A stretch of 9,521 nt of DNA from positions 1-9,521 of the forward strand of contig JABGPX010000342.1 of the NCBI GenBank assembly GCA_018644745.1. The letters run 5' to 3'. This document shows, piece by piece, positions 1 through 6,545 of the stretch. Source of the DNA: Spirochaetales bacterium (lineage in GTDB: Bacteria > Spirochaetota > Spirochaetia > ARS1246). A program made the position numbers and the translations under genes. The first letter of the stretch is position 1. The number at the start of each line of letters is the position of its first letter. The notes under the pieces were generated by a model. It was not told where the DNA came from and ran no database searches. It saw only the letters and a program-made list of their open reading frames with translations.

Positions 1-15
1 CGGTATATCACGCTG

Positions 16-330
16 ATGGCGGAAAATTTTGTACAAAAGGAAGAACATGTGACAGAAGCCGGATCTGTCCGAAGCGACATTCAAGTTCTCGCAGAGTCGA
101 TGAAGCTAAATTTCGAACGGGTGGATAAGCGCTTCGAAAATATGCTTCTGCATATGGAAAAGCGCTTTGAGGCCGTCGACAAGCGTTTCGAAGCCGTCGA
201 CAAACGCTTTGAAGATGTGAATAATCGGTTTGATGACGTGAACAAGCGGTTCACCATGATGTTCAGCTTTGTCACGATCGGTTTTATTTTAGTGTCTACA
301 CTCATCACTGTGTATCAATTCCTTGGCTAA
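16..330 (+). CDS. Bdr-like coiled-coil protein with C-terminal membrane anchor
   Basis: A 104-residue protein built of a charged coiled coil and one C-terminal membrane segment. The unit K-R-F-E-x-V-D/N recurs about every seven residues over roughly residues 38-80, with one 11-residue spacing, and is followed by a hydrophobic helix at about 82-103. This layout (heptads, then a terminal anchor, cytosolic body) resembles the Bdr-like proteins common in spirochaetes; the resemblance is from memory and the function is unknown. It would be expected to oligomerise at the inner membrane. Start uncertain: the frame is open to the window edge and the ATG at 16 has no visible Shine-Dalgarno. The GTG at 49 sits five bases after AAGGAAG (37-43) and would give 93 residues, so it may be the true start. 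The next gene begins 48 bases downstream with no terminator between, so cotranscription is possible. Confidence 0.7.
   Translation: MAENFVQKEEHVTEAGSVRSDIQVLAESMKLNFERVDKRFENMLLHMEKRFEAVDKRFEAVDKRFEDVNNRFDDVNKRFTMMFSFVTIGFILVSTLITVYQFLG
126..243 (+). repeat. Degenerate 21-bp coding repeat (heptad KRFExVD)
   Basis: Four adjacent 21-bp units start at 160, 181, 202 and 223. Each encodes K/N-R-F-E/D-x-V-D/N. A fifth unit begins at 126 and is separated from the others by a 12-13 base insertion in the coding pattern. The units at 160 and 181 differ at only a few, mostly silent positions, which suggests recent duplication followed by purifying selection on the heptad. It is a protein-level repeat, not a regulatory one. 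Confidence 0.75.
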
Positions 331-378
331 AACTCCGCGTGTCGCCCTGCCTGATTTTCAAACACAGAGGTAATCATC

Positions 379-1320
379 ATGAGTAATTTCGACTTCGACC
401 CCGCTCTTAGCGTTCCCTTTAGAGACAAGGAAGTTTTAGATAGAGTACGCAATATTAAGAGAGAGGATTTCGATAAGCATCCGAATCCCGATTTCAAGAT
501 CATCATTCTGCCTGACGAAGCAACCATGGCATGGCAATATATGATGGATTTTTTCTACACAATAAAAGAAGGGGCGGATAACGATCGTGATACCGTTCTG
601 ATCATGGGGCAGCCGGATCCGTCTTACAAACTGCTGGCCTGGACAATCAATAAATTCCGAGTTAACTGTAAAAGACTTCATACTTTCAACATGGATGAAT
701 ATGCCGATCAAGACGGTAATACCGCGCCGGAGGATTGGCCGCAGGGCTTTCTCTATTCTGCTCTAAATAATTTTTGGCTTCAGATTGATGAAGAGCTCCG
801 TCCTTCCCGTAATCAGATTCACGGACCACAAACCGAGAATATCAATCACTATGGTAAAATGATTGAAGATTTGGGAAACGCTGATTTGTGTCAGAGCGGT
901 CCGGGTTGGACAGGGCATCTCGCCTTTGTTGAACCGGGTATTCCCGGCAGTGAGTTTGAAGGGACTTTGGATGAGTTCAAAGAAATGGGTCCGAGAATCG
1001 TTACCCTCAATCCATATACCATCGCTCAGAACTCGCTGCACGCGAGTTTTGGTTACGCCGGAGATTTAGCAGCCGTGCCTCCGAAAGCTGCGACGATCGG
1101 TCCCGCCGAGGTAATTAAGGCAAAAAAGAGAAACGATTGGAATGGTATTCGGGTAGCCGGTTCGGACTGCTCGTGGGAGAAGTTCGCGACCCGGCTGATC
1201 GCCCATGGTCCGGTATCTCCGCTGGTTCCCACGTCGATTCATCAGCTTTTACGCACTGATTTTTATGTAACCGAGTTCATAGCCTCAGATATCGTTCCGC
1301 GGTATGACTGTACGTTCTAG
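379..1320 (+). CDS. NagB-fold sugar-phosphate isomerase/deaminase-like protein
   Basis: A 313-residue cytosolic protein of the glucosamine-6-phosphate deaminase / 6-phosphogluconolactonase superfamily. Seen: the FNMDEY motif at 103-108, whose Asp106 corresponds to catalytic Asp72 of E. coli NagB, and WTGHLAFVEP at 177-186, the counterpart of the DGHIAFNEP motif. His180 and Glu185 match NagB His143 and Glu148, but the Asp141 position is Thr178. The usual phosphate-loop signature is replaced by MGQPDPSY (76-83). The PPKAATIG stretch in the C-terminal third corresponds to NagB VPKYALTVG. It is longer than typical NagB (about 266 residues), with an N-terminal extension. An AGAGG Shine-Dalgarno lies at 366-370. 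Its stop codon overlaps that of the convergent amidohydrolase gene. A paralogue is encoded at 2350-3297. Family membership is firm; the substrate is unknown and canonical NagB activity is doubtful. Confidence 0.85.
   Translation: MSNFDFDPALSVPFRDKEVLDRVRNIKREDFDKHPNPDFKIIILPDEATMAWQYMMDFFYTIKEGADNDRDTVLIMGQPDPSYKLLAWTINKFRVNCKRLHTFNMDEYADQDGNTAPEDWPQGFLYSALNNFWLQIDEELRPSRNQIHGPQTENINHYGKMIEDLGNADLCQSGPGWTGHLAFVEPGIPGSEFEGTLDEFKEMGPRIVTLNPYTIAQNSLHASFGYAGDLAAVPPKAATIGPAEVIKAKKRNDWNGIRVAGSDCSWEKFATRLIAHGPVSPLVPTSIHQLLRTDFYVTEFIASDIVPRYDCTF
1317..1320. other. Overlapping convergent stop codons (CTAG)
   Basis: The palindrome CTAG provides TAG stops on both strands, for the NagB-like gene at 379-1320 and the amidohydrolase gene at 1317-2345. 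No terminator hairpin is visible in or near this junction, so the two transcripts must overlap at their 3' ends. Confidence 0.9.
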
Positions 1321-2345
1321 ATTCTGTGTGATGCGCTCTGCCCGAATATGAAATGTAAAGGATTCTCATTTGAGACTTTCCGTTTTATATTATGGGCAAG
1401 GCTGTTGAGCGCCGCCACTTCATCACCATACGCAGCTTTGAGATTAAAATCTACAAACAATCCGTCTCCCTGATCTCTCCTGCAGATGTATGAGTATGCC
1501 GGGGTATCGGTGCCCCATATAATTGTCTTGGGGTAGGCATTGGTCAGATCTTTCATAACTGAAGTATGGTCCGAATAGTCAGCCGAGAATCTCTCCTCTT
1601 GCGACGCCATGATAAGGCTGTTCTCATAGGCCAATTGGGTCTGAATCTTCAATGCCGATGTATCCACCCATACATTTGGCATCATATCGGCTTTTTGCAG
1701 ATATGCGTCGTGAAATCCAATGCAGTGAGCAAGACAAAATCGTATATCCGGGCAAGCTTCGATAACACGAAAGGCAAGATCCGCTCGAGAGAATGTTTCC
1801 TCGGCGTGGACCGTCGTATGCAAAAGTATCGGCCAGTTACGTTCTCTCGCCGTTTCGAGAATTGCCCTGCCGGTATCCAGGAGAGCGGTTACCGGGGTTC
1901 GACATAGAACGGGAACTATCTTCAGTCCATATATCGGGTAGCTTTGAGACAGCGTATCGATTTGTGCGAGTTGGGTCTCAACTTCTCTTCCCGGATCAAC
2001 CGAGACAAAGGGAATAAACCGGTGAGAAAGCTCCGGACAGAAATCATAGGTCTCTCTGAGCAGCATCTCGTTTTCAAGGAAGTAGGGTGCAGGCGATAGC
2101 GGGTTATCCGCTTTTTGATATGTCCCTTCAACAAGACTTGGCAGATCGTTAAAGAGCTCCGGTGTGTAGGGGAATATTACATTGATATCCACCCCTCCCT
2201 GGAGCTGCCGGTAATACATCCCCTCGATCGTGGATGCATATGGGTATTCCATTAAAGCGAAATTTTTTGTGCTCAGTCCTATGTGGGAGTGGGAGTCAAT
2301 CACTTTGCCCCGCAGATCATCAGCGGTTACCGCTGTGTATTTCAT
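1317..2345 (-). CDS. Amidohydrolase-2 family metal-dependent hydrolase
   Basis: A 342-residue TIM-barrel hydrolase or decarboxylase of the amidohydrolase-related (PF04909-type) family, predicted cytosolic. Metal-site residues are visible in order: H19-x-H21 in DSHSHIG after strand 1, Lys142 in GLKIVP, His176 in PILLHT, His207 in CLAHCIGF, and Asp280 in the IIWGTDTPAYSY motif after strand 8. Members cleave C-N or C-C bonds or hydrolyse lactones with one bound divalent metal; the substrate here cannot be read from sequence. The start ATG lies four bases after the stop of the upstream NagB-like gene on the same strand and has no strong Shine-Dalgarno, so translation is probably coupled. The adjoining NagB-fold paralogues suggest a shared sugar or cyclitol catabolic pathway, which is an inference. 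Confidence 0.85.
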   Translation of the reverse strand: MKYTAVTADDLRGKVIDSHSHIGLSTKNFALMEYPYASTIEGMYYRQLQGGVDINVIFPYTPELFNDLPSLVEGTYQKADNPLSPAPYFLENEMLLRETYDFCPELSHRFIPFVSVDPGREVETQLAQIDTLSQSYPIYGLKIVPVLCRTPVTALLDTGRAILETARERNWPILLHTTVHAEETFSRADLAFRVIEACPDIRFCLAHCIGFHDAYLQKADMMPNVWVDTSALKIQTQLAYENSLIMASQEERFSADYSDHTSVMKDLTNAYPKTIIWGTDTPAYSYICRRDQGDGLFVDFNLKAAYGDEVAALNSLAHNIKRKVSNENPLHFIFGQSASHRI

Positions 2346-2349
2346 AATA

Positions 2350-3297
2350 CTAAAACTCGATTTTGGTTCTCCGTTCTCCCAGTTCCGAATTGCAGTTATC
2401 CGCGACGATGCCGGACAGGATGAGTTCGCTATTCATGATCTGTAGTATACTCGCAGGAACAAGCGGTGTAACCGGACCGTGGGCCGCCAATCGGCTGATA
2501 AAGCGCTGCCAGGAAACATCCCCGTAGCTGAAACCATCCCAAAAGCTTACCAGTTTGGAGTTTTTCAAATCACGAGGACCAATGGTCGCGGCCATTGGCG
2601 GACAGGAAGATATGTCGCCTGCACATCCTGCGTCGCTGAATAGGCTGTTCTGGCACATAGTTATCGGGCTAATCTCCACCATCCTCGATCCCAGCTCTAG
2701 GTAGCCTTCGATATTGTCGATGTAATCGTTTCCGTAATGAGGCTCATAAAACGCGATATGACCGCACCACCCGATGCCGCCGTAGCAGACATCGGCGCCG
2801 CCGAGATCATCCAACATGCTGCTGTAGCTGTCCACATTTTTATCATCAGGGAAGTGAATATTGGATTCCTTCATGCGAAGATCCGGATTGATTCTTCCGA
2901 AAAGATCATTCCACATCCAATATTGAAAACCCCCTTTCCAATCCCGGGGCGCGGTTTTCCCATTTTCATTCGCATATTCATCCATATTGAAAGTATGTAC
3001 GTGTTTGCACGATATCCCCAGTTTGTTGATCATCTCGGCGGCAAATGCGTACTGAGGGTTGGGCGCCGGCAGAATGATGATATATTCTCTGCCTTCTTCG
3101 AGGCTTCGCTTTATACCGGAAACGATATCCAGTTGAAAGGCAAAGGAAAAGGCCGTCTGATCTTCGATTATTCGTATAGAAAAGTTTTTATTCGGATGGC
3201 TGCATATGTCCTTTTTGTCTATGTTTCTCACCCGTTCGCAAACTTCGGCATTTTTATATGGAAGGAACTCTGAAAGTTGAAAATTGAAATTTGACAA
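2350..3297 (-). CDS. NagB-fold sugar-phosphate isomerase/deaminase-like paralogue
   Basis: A 315-residue paralogue of the protein at 379-1320. I chose the TTG at 3297 over the ATG at 3327. The TTG has an AGGAG Shine-Dalgarno six to seven bases upstream (inside the longer frame), and the resulting N-terminus MSNFNF matches MSNFDF of the paralogue. From there both proteins align without gaps, with VRNI, HPN, HTFNMDEY (Asp106), the TAPxDW region and GHxAFxEP (His180, Glu185) at identical residue numbers. The NagB Asp141 position is Cys178 (GWCGHIAF). The Lys seen near the PPKAATIG motif of the paralogue is Met here. Canonical deaminase activity is therefore questionable. It is the first gene of a two-gene unit with the amidohydrolase and has a good promoter upstream. 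The two paralogues may form a heteromer or act on successive substrates; this is inference. Confidence 0.85.
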   Translation of the reverse strand: MSNFNFQLSEFLPYKNAEVCERVRNIDKKDICSHPNKNFSIRIIEDQTAFSFAFQLDIVSGIKRSLEEGREYIIILPAPNPQYAFAAEMINKLGISCKHVHTFNMDEYANENGKTAPRDWKGGFQYWMWNDLFGRINPDLRMKESNIHFPDDKNVDSYSSMLDDLGGADVCYGGIGWCGHIAFYEPHYGNDYIDNIEGYLELGSRMVEISPITMCQNSLFSDAGCAGDISSCPPMAATIGPRDLKNSKLVSFWDGFSYGDVSWQRFISRLAAHGPVTPLVPASILQIMNSELILSGIVADNCNSELGERRTKIEF

Positions 3298-3301
3298 AAT
3301 T

Positions 3302-3309
3302 TTCTCCTG
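3302..3309 (-). promoter_or_regulatory. Ribosome binding site that sets a TTG start
   Basis: On the minus strand CAGGAGAA precedes the TTG codon at 3297 with good spacing. It lies within the coding frame that would begin at the ATG at 3327, and that ATG has no comparable site. Together with the N-terminal match to the paralogue, this decides the start. Confidence 0.65.
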
Positions 3310-3344
3310 ATATTGAGTGCTGTTCATATTAATCGGACCATTAA

Positions 3345-3373
3345 ATAGTGAGTCTAACCAGAGAAGCTGTCAA
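3345..3373 (-). promoter_or_regulatory. Predicted sigma-70-type promoter for the NagB-like/amidohydrolase unit
   Basis: On the minus strand a perfect -35 box TTGACA (3368-3373) is followed, after 17 bases, by CACTAT (3345-3350). The -10 box is imperfect but keeps the key A at position 2 and the final T. Transcription would begin near 3338, leaving about 40 bases of leader before the TTG start at 3297. Confidence 0.5.
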
Positions 3374-3420
3374 TACTATCTGCCGCGGACATTTTTATTG
3401 ATAAATAAAAAAAAGCAAAG

Positions 3421-3449
3421 TGGAATTCCGTATATTACAGGTATATACT
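3421..3449 (+). promoter_or_regulatory. Predicted promoter for the LamG lipoprotein gene
   Basis: A weak -35 box TGGAAT (3421-3426) lies 17 bases before a good -10 box TATACT (3444-3449). The expected start near 3456 gives a leader of about 58 bases. It is divergent from the minus-strand promoter at 3345-3373. Confidence 0.4.
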
Positions 3450-3454
3450 CCCTC

Positions 3455-3482
3455 TGGTGTGGACGTTGCTACTATCACACCA
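3455..3482 (+). other. Inverted repeat at the 5' end of the lipoprotein leader
   Basis: TGGTGTG (3455-3461) and CACACCA (3476-3482) are perfect 7-bp inverted arms around a 14-base loop. If transcription starts near 3456 this is a hairpin at the very 5' end of the mRNA, which would usually slow decay. It could instead be an operator half-site pair. No T-run follows, so it is not a terminator. Confidence 0.4.
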
Positions 3483-3513
3483 AATAAATTTCTCCCTGTG
3501 GAGGCAAGGTGTT

Positions 3514-5535
3514 ATGAAAAAGCAATATCTAATTTATATAAGTATTTTCCTGCTGATTTCACTGTCCGGCTGTAATCTATTCAACAACGATGGCCCCACA
3601 TCTCTTGCTATTAATGAATTGGATTCAAACCGGGCTGCGCTTGAAGAAGATAACGCAGCGCTCACCGCTGCGGGCCCCGAATACTTGTCATTCGCAGATT
3701 CGTTCATGCAGACCTTCGCGGTGGAGCATCGAAGCGGTCTGGATGTGAGAACATTGAGTATTCCGATGCCTCTCGAAACCGCAAGCTTCACGGCGAAAGC
3801 TACTATTCCTGTAAATACAGGCACCGCATCAATCCTTTTTTCCGATGGCGAAACAGGCAGCTATTCTGATTATCCAGAACCTGGATTGACAACTGGTTAT
3901 ACTATCAGCGCTACCACCATTGGGACCGAGGTGTACTTGATAGAAGTAGAAACCACCTATCCATCATCCAATACCGTCGTTGATAAGTATATGGAATCCT
4001 ACTATGTAAAAGATATATCGGCAGGCGGCGCGGCGGATGGAATCTGGACAATTGATGATCCTATTGTCAACGATAGCGGTATCAACAATCCAAGGTTCAG
4101 GGTTCGTTTGGAGATGCTTTTCGATGACGGAAGCACCCGCTACGAAACCATCGTAAAGATGATATTTCCCAATGAACCTACGCTCAACGAGAGCGGTGAA
4201 GCGGAGAACGGCTTCGCGGCATTTGACATCCTCAGTTCACTGGATTATCCGGCGCTCGCGTACCCCGTGGAAGATCCAAATGCCATATTTTCCTCAGTTG
4301 TCGTTTATACCCATGAGTGGGATGAAACTCACAATTTTTCCTTCTGGGGAGGTTCGATTAATTCCAATATCATCGGCGTCCGCTATTATACGGAACACTT
4401 TGTGGATAATGATACGCGTCTGAAAGGAACTGTTGTTTCCTATGAAAAGGCCATATCAACCGTGGTAAGCCAGGGAGGTTCCCTGGTAGAGCAACTCGCC
4501 GATCTCTTTGTCGGTTCTGAGCATAATGTACTTGCCGAATCGGTATTTCGAAAGGAAGTAATCTTTGAATCTCCGTCCGGATCAATAAATCCTCAGGCTG
4601 TTGCAATGAACTCAATTATGCGATCACATGTTGTGGACATCGCGGAAAATTATGATGAAGAGCTTCAGCTTTTCAGCGATGACTCGCTTAAGCTGCTCAA
4701 TTATGATAGCGCGACCTATTTCATTCCGACCGGATCTGCCGAGGAAATCGTTGATGAGGTAACCGGCGAAAACGATGTTATTTACTTTGAGAAAGAGGAG
4801 GCGACGGTCGCCAATCCGGCGGATCCTGTTGGCGGAACGCTCCCGACTGTACTTGATGGGCAGGTGCCTAGCGATCTTGCGGATCTATACTCGGCTATTG
4901 CGAGTGGCGGAGTCGCAGATACAGTAGGAGCAGAGAATGATATTCCTGATACCATCGATACCGTTGGATCGGTAAATGTGTATGACGGAGATGTGGGTAC
5001 TTCAATCCCAGAGAGTGCATTGGCCGTCGTGCCCACAATCGCCGGTACCGTTGAAGCATGGGTGTATGTCGAGAAACATGGCAACTGGGCCGGCATCGTC
5101 CATAAGGGCGTGCTCGCTGACTTCAGCGACGAAGAGCTTTCGCTTCAGTTTGTTGATAACAAAGGTAAAGTCGGGTTCACGATTGTTCAGCAGGGACCAT
5201 ATAAATATAAACTGGTTAAATCCGGCGTGAGGCTAAACACCGGAACATGGTATTATCTTGCCGGTACCTGGGATGCTTCCAGCATCAACGTGTTTATTTT
5301 CGGTAACGGCGGTTTGGTGAATACGAGAAGTACCACTAATACCATCGGAGTGCCTTTCGACGGAGGCGCAAACGTGGTAATCGGCTCCCAGCTGCTCGAT
5401 GTATACAGCAGTACCTATGGCTACTTTGGTTTCGATGGCAAGATAAACGGGGTGAAAATATCTGACACGGCAAAAACCGAAGCAGAACTGCTCGCGGATT
5501 ATAATACATATAAGGATTTGACAGTTTACTGGTAA
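3514..5535 (+). CDS. Outer-surface lipoprotein with C-terminal LamG/ConA-like domain
   Basis: A 673-residue predicted lipoprotein. The start is ATG 3514, nine bases after GGAGG (3500-3504); an upstream in-frame GTG at 3457 has no such site and would bury the signal peptide. The N-terminus is MKKQ, a hydrophobic core, then lipobox LSGC with the lipidated Cys at residue 20. Asn-Leu follows, with no Asp at +2. Residues about 25-440 are a beta-rich region I do not recognise. An acidic, Gly/Ala/Val-rich linker (about 440-505) leads to a LamG_3/concanavalin-like jelly roll at about 510-665, with typical strand motifs GTVEAWVYV, GTWYYLAGTWD and GYFGFDGKINGVKISD. Such domains bind glycans or host/matrix ligands at the cell surface. 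It appears monocistronic, with its own promoter and terminator. Confidence 0.85.
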   Translation: MKKQYLIYISIFLLISLSGCNLFNNDGPTSLAINELDSNRAALEEDNAALTAAGPEYLSFADSFMQTFAVEHRSGLDVRTLSIPMPLETASFTAKATIPVNTGTASILFSDGETGSYSDYPEPGLTTGYTISATTIGTEVYLIEVETTYPSSNTVVDKYMESYYVKDISAGGAADGIWTIDDPIVNDSGINNPRFRVRLEMLFDDGSTRYETIVKMIFPNEPTLNESGEAENGFAAFDILSSLDYPALAYPVEDPNAIFSSVVVYTHEWDETHNFSFWGGSINSNIIGVRYYTEHFVDNDTRLKGTVVSYEKAISTVVSQGGSLVEQLADLFVGSEHNVLAESVFRKEVIFESPSGSINPQAVAMNSIMRSHVVDIAENYDEELQLFSDDSLKLLNYDSATYFIPTGSAEEIVDEVTGENDVIYFEKEEATVANPADPVGGTLPTVLDGQVPSDLADLYSAIASGGVADTVGAENDIPDTIDTVGSVNVYDGDVGTSIPESALAVVPTIAGTVEAWVYVEKHGNWAGIVHKGVLADFSDEELSLQFVDNKGKVGFTIVQQGPYKYKLVKSGVRLNTGTWYYLAGTWDASSINVFIFGNGGLVNTRSTTNTIGVPFDGGANVVIGSQLLDVYSSTYGYFGFDGKINGVKISDTAKTEAELLADYNTYKDLTVYW

Positions 5536-5556
5536 ATTAACAGAATCTCAGATATC

Positions 5557-5593
5557 GCCCCTTCCTTCGGCCTTCGAGGGTAGGGGCTTTTTT
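5557..5593 (+). terminator. Intrinsic terminator of the LamG lipoprotein gene
   Basis: GCCCCT (5557-5562) pairs with AGGGGC (5582-5587). The T/C/G-rich interior can partly pair further (CCTTCG against CGAGGG). Six T residues follow (5588-5593). It starts about 20 bases after the lipoprotein stop. The T-run overlaps the stop codon of the convergent sigma factor gene. In the minus direction no U-run follows, so it is predicted to be efficient only for the plus strand. Confidence 0.8.
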
Positions 5594-6413
5594 ATTGGAG
5601 ATAAGAACGTAGGCGTTCGCTGTCCGCGGAATAGCGGAGTTTCCTTAACGCCCGCTGTTCGATTTGACGAATTCGTTCTTTTGTCAATTTGAATTTTCTG
5701 CCGACTTCTTCTAGGGATTTTGGATCCGTTCCATCCAGTCCGAACCTATCTTTGAGAATAGCTGCCTCTCGGTCTGTAAAGCGCCCGAGGAGCTTTTCAA
5801 TATCCGCCCGCAGGCATTCTTTTACAACCGCGTCATCGATACTGACCTGGCGCTTGTCGGCCAGCAATTCACTGAGAGGAGCGACACTTTGCGAGGTGTC
5901 CGAAGGGGTATCGAGGGATACGATTTTTTGCGCAAGTGTTAGCAGCTCGGTCATCCCTTTTCTGTCTTCATGAAGCTGCGAAGCGAGAAAGACGGAATCC
6001 GGCTCGTTTCCACGCTCCATCAGCCCGTCATGTTTTAGGCGTTCGAGCTGGGCCAATTCCTTTACTTTGTGCGACGGAAGTCTTATCAATCTGCCGTTCT
6101 GAGTTATTGATTTCAACATAGCCTGGCGAATCCACCACACCGCGTAGGATAAAAAATGATAACCTTTCTCCGGATCATAGCGTTTTATTGCCTGGATGAG
6201 TCCAATGCAGCCTTCATCGATCAAGTCTTCAGCCGGAATCCCGGCATAAGAATATTTTCTGGCGAGGCTTACTACAAACCGTAGATTCGCAATAATTAAC
6301 TGATTCCTTGCCGCCAGATCACCGGCGGCGGCTTTGCGGGCGCAGATAACTTCTTCTTCGCGGCTGAGCAGCGGGATGGAACTGAGCTCTTTTGAAAAAG
6401 ATGCAAAATCCAT
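5592..6413 (-). CDS. Sigma-70 family RNA polymerase sigma factor (group 2-like)
   Basis: A 273-residue sigma factor without region 1.1 or the non-conserved insert. Region 1.2 lies at about 10-35 (IPLLSREEEVICARKAAAGD). Region 2 follows with NLRFVVSLARKY, DLIDEGCIGLIQAIKRYDPE and the promoter-melting helix YAVWWIRQAM, which is close to the RpoD/RpoS consensus. Region 3 starts at LPSHKVKEL. Region 4.2 is the helix-turn-helix LEEVGRKFKLTKERIRQIEQRALRKLR near the C-terminus. The intact WWIRQ and RERIRQIE-type motifs imply recognition of promoters like those of the housekeeping sigma. Its size suggests an alternative (RpoS/SigB-like group 2) factor rather than the primary one. It is divergent from the C39/barrel operon and shares its control region. 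No Shine-Dalgarno is seen before ATG 6413. Which regulon it serves is unknown. Confidence 0.9.
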   Translation of the reverse strand: MDFASFSKELSSIPLLSREEEVICARKAAAGDLAARNQLIIANLRFVVSLARKYSYAGIPAEDLIDEGCIGLIQAIKRYDPEKGYHFLSYAVWWIRQAMLKSITQNGRLIRLPSHKVKELAQLERLKHDGLMERGNEPDSVFLASQLHEDRKGMTELLTLAQKIVSLDTPSDTSQSVAPLSELLADKRQVSIDDAVVKECLRADIEKLLGRFTDREAAILKDRFGLDGTDPKSLEEVGRKFKLTKERIRQIEQRALRKLRYSADSERLRSYLQ

Positions 6414-6422
6414 GAATCATTC

Positions 6423-6452
6423 AGTATAAGCTACCAGCGTGGATTTTGTCTG
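6423..6452 (-). promoter_or_regulatory. Predicted promoter of the sigma factor gene, possibly leaderless
   Basis: On the minus strand CAGACA and TATACT are separated by 18 bases. The -10 box ends nine bases before the ATG at 6413. Transcription from it would start within a few bases of the ATG, which fits the lack of a visible Shine-Dalgarno. Confidence 0.35.
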
Positions 6453-6464
6453 CGAAGGTACATT

Positions 6465-6481
6465 TATAATTTTTTTTTTTT
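6465..6481 (+). promoter_or_regulatory. Perfect -10 box followed by an 11-T run, C39/barrel operon
   Basis: TATAAT (6465-6470) is an exact -10 consensus; no good -35 lies at the right distance (the 17-base position reads GATTTT). Eleven T residues (6471-6481) follow and cover the expected start point near 6477. The first gene of the operon begins at 6546, giving a leader of about 70 bases. The weak -35 suggests dependence on an activator or an alternative sigma. Confidence 0.45.
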
Positions 6482-6503
6482 ATAGTTGAAGCAGGATGAC
6501 CGC

Positions 6504-6540
6504 TCTCCTTGTCATGAAAGACAATATTCAAACAAGGAGA
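6504..6540 (+). promoter_or_regulatory. Hairpin sequestering the Shine-Dalgarno of the operon's first gene
   Basis: TCTCCTTGT (6504-6512) and ACAAGGAGA (6532-6540) are perfect 9-bp inverted arms. Inside, TGAA (6515-6518) can pair with TTCA (6527-6530), leaving an eight-base loop. The 3' arm contains the entire AAGGAG ribosome binding site for the ATG at 6546, so the folded RNA should block translation. This is the layout of a thermosensor, ligand switch or small-RNA target; which one cannot be told from sequence. Confidence 0.65.
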
Positions 6541-6545
6541 AAAAA

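Noticed and set aside
126..243. Short spaced direct repeats resembling a CRISPR array
   Set aside because: The repeats are contiguous 21-bp coding units in frame with a heptad protein, with no unique spacers and no cas genes nearby.
2737..3273. A 178-codon open frame on the plus strand
   Set aside because: It lies wholly opposite the NagB-like paralogue, whose conserved motifs prove the minus-strand reading; no ribosome site or family signature supports the plus frame.
3457..3513. N-terminal extension of the LamG lipoprotein from GTG 3457
   Set aside because: It would place 19 residues before the lipoprotein signal peptide, whereas ATG 3514 has GGAGG at suitable distance.
5557..5593. Bidirectional terminator serving the sigma factor gene as well
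   Set aside because: On the minus strand the hairpin is not followed by a U-run, so only the plus-strand function is supported.
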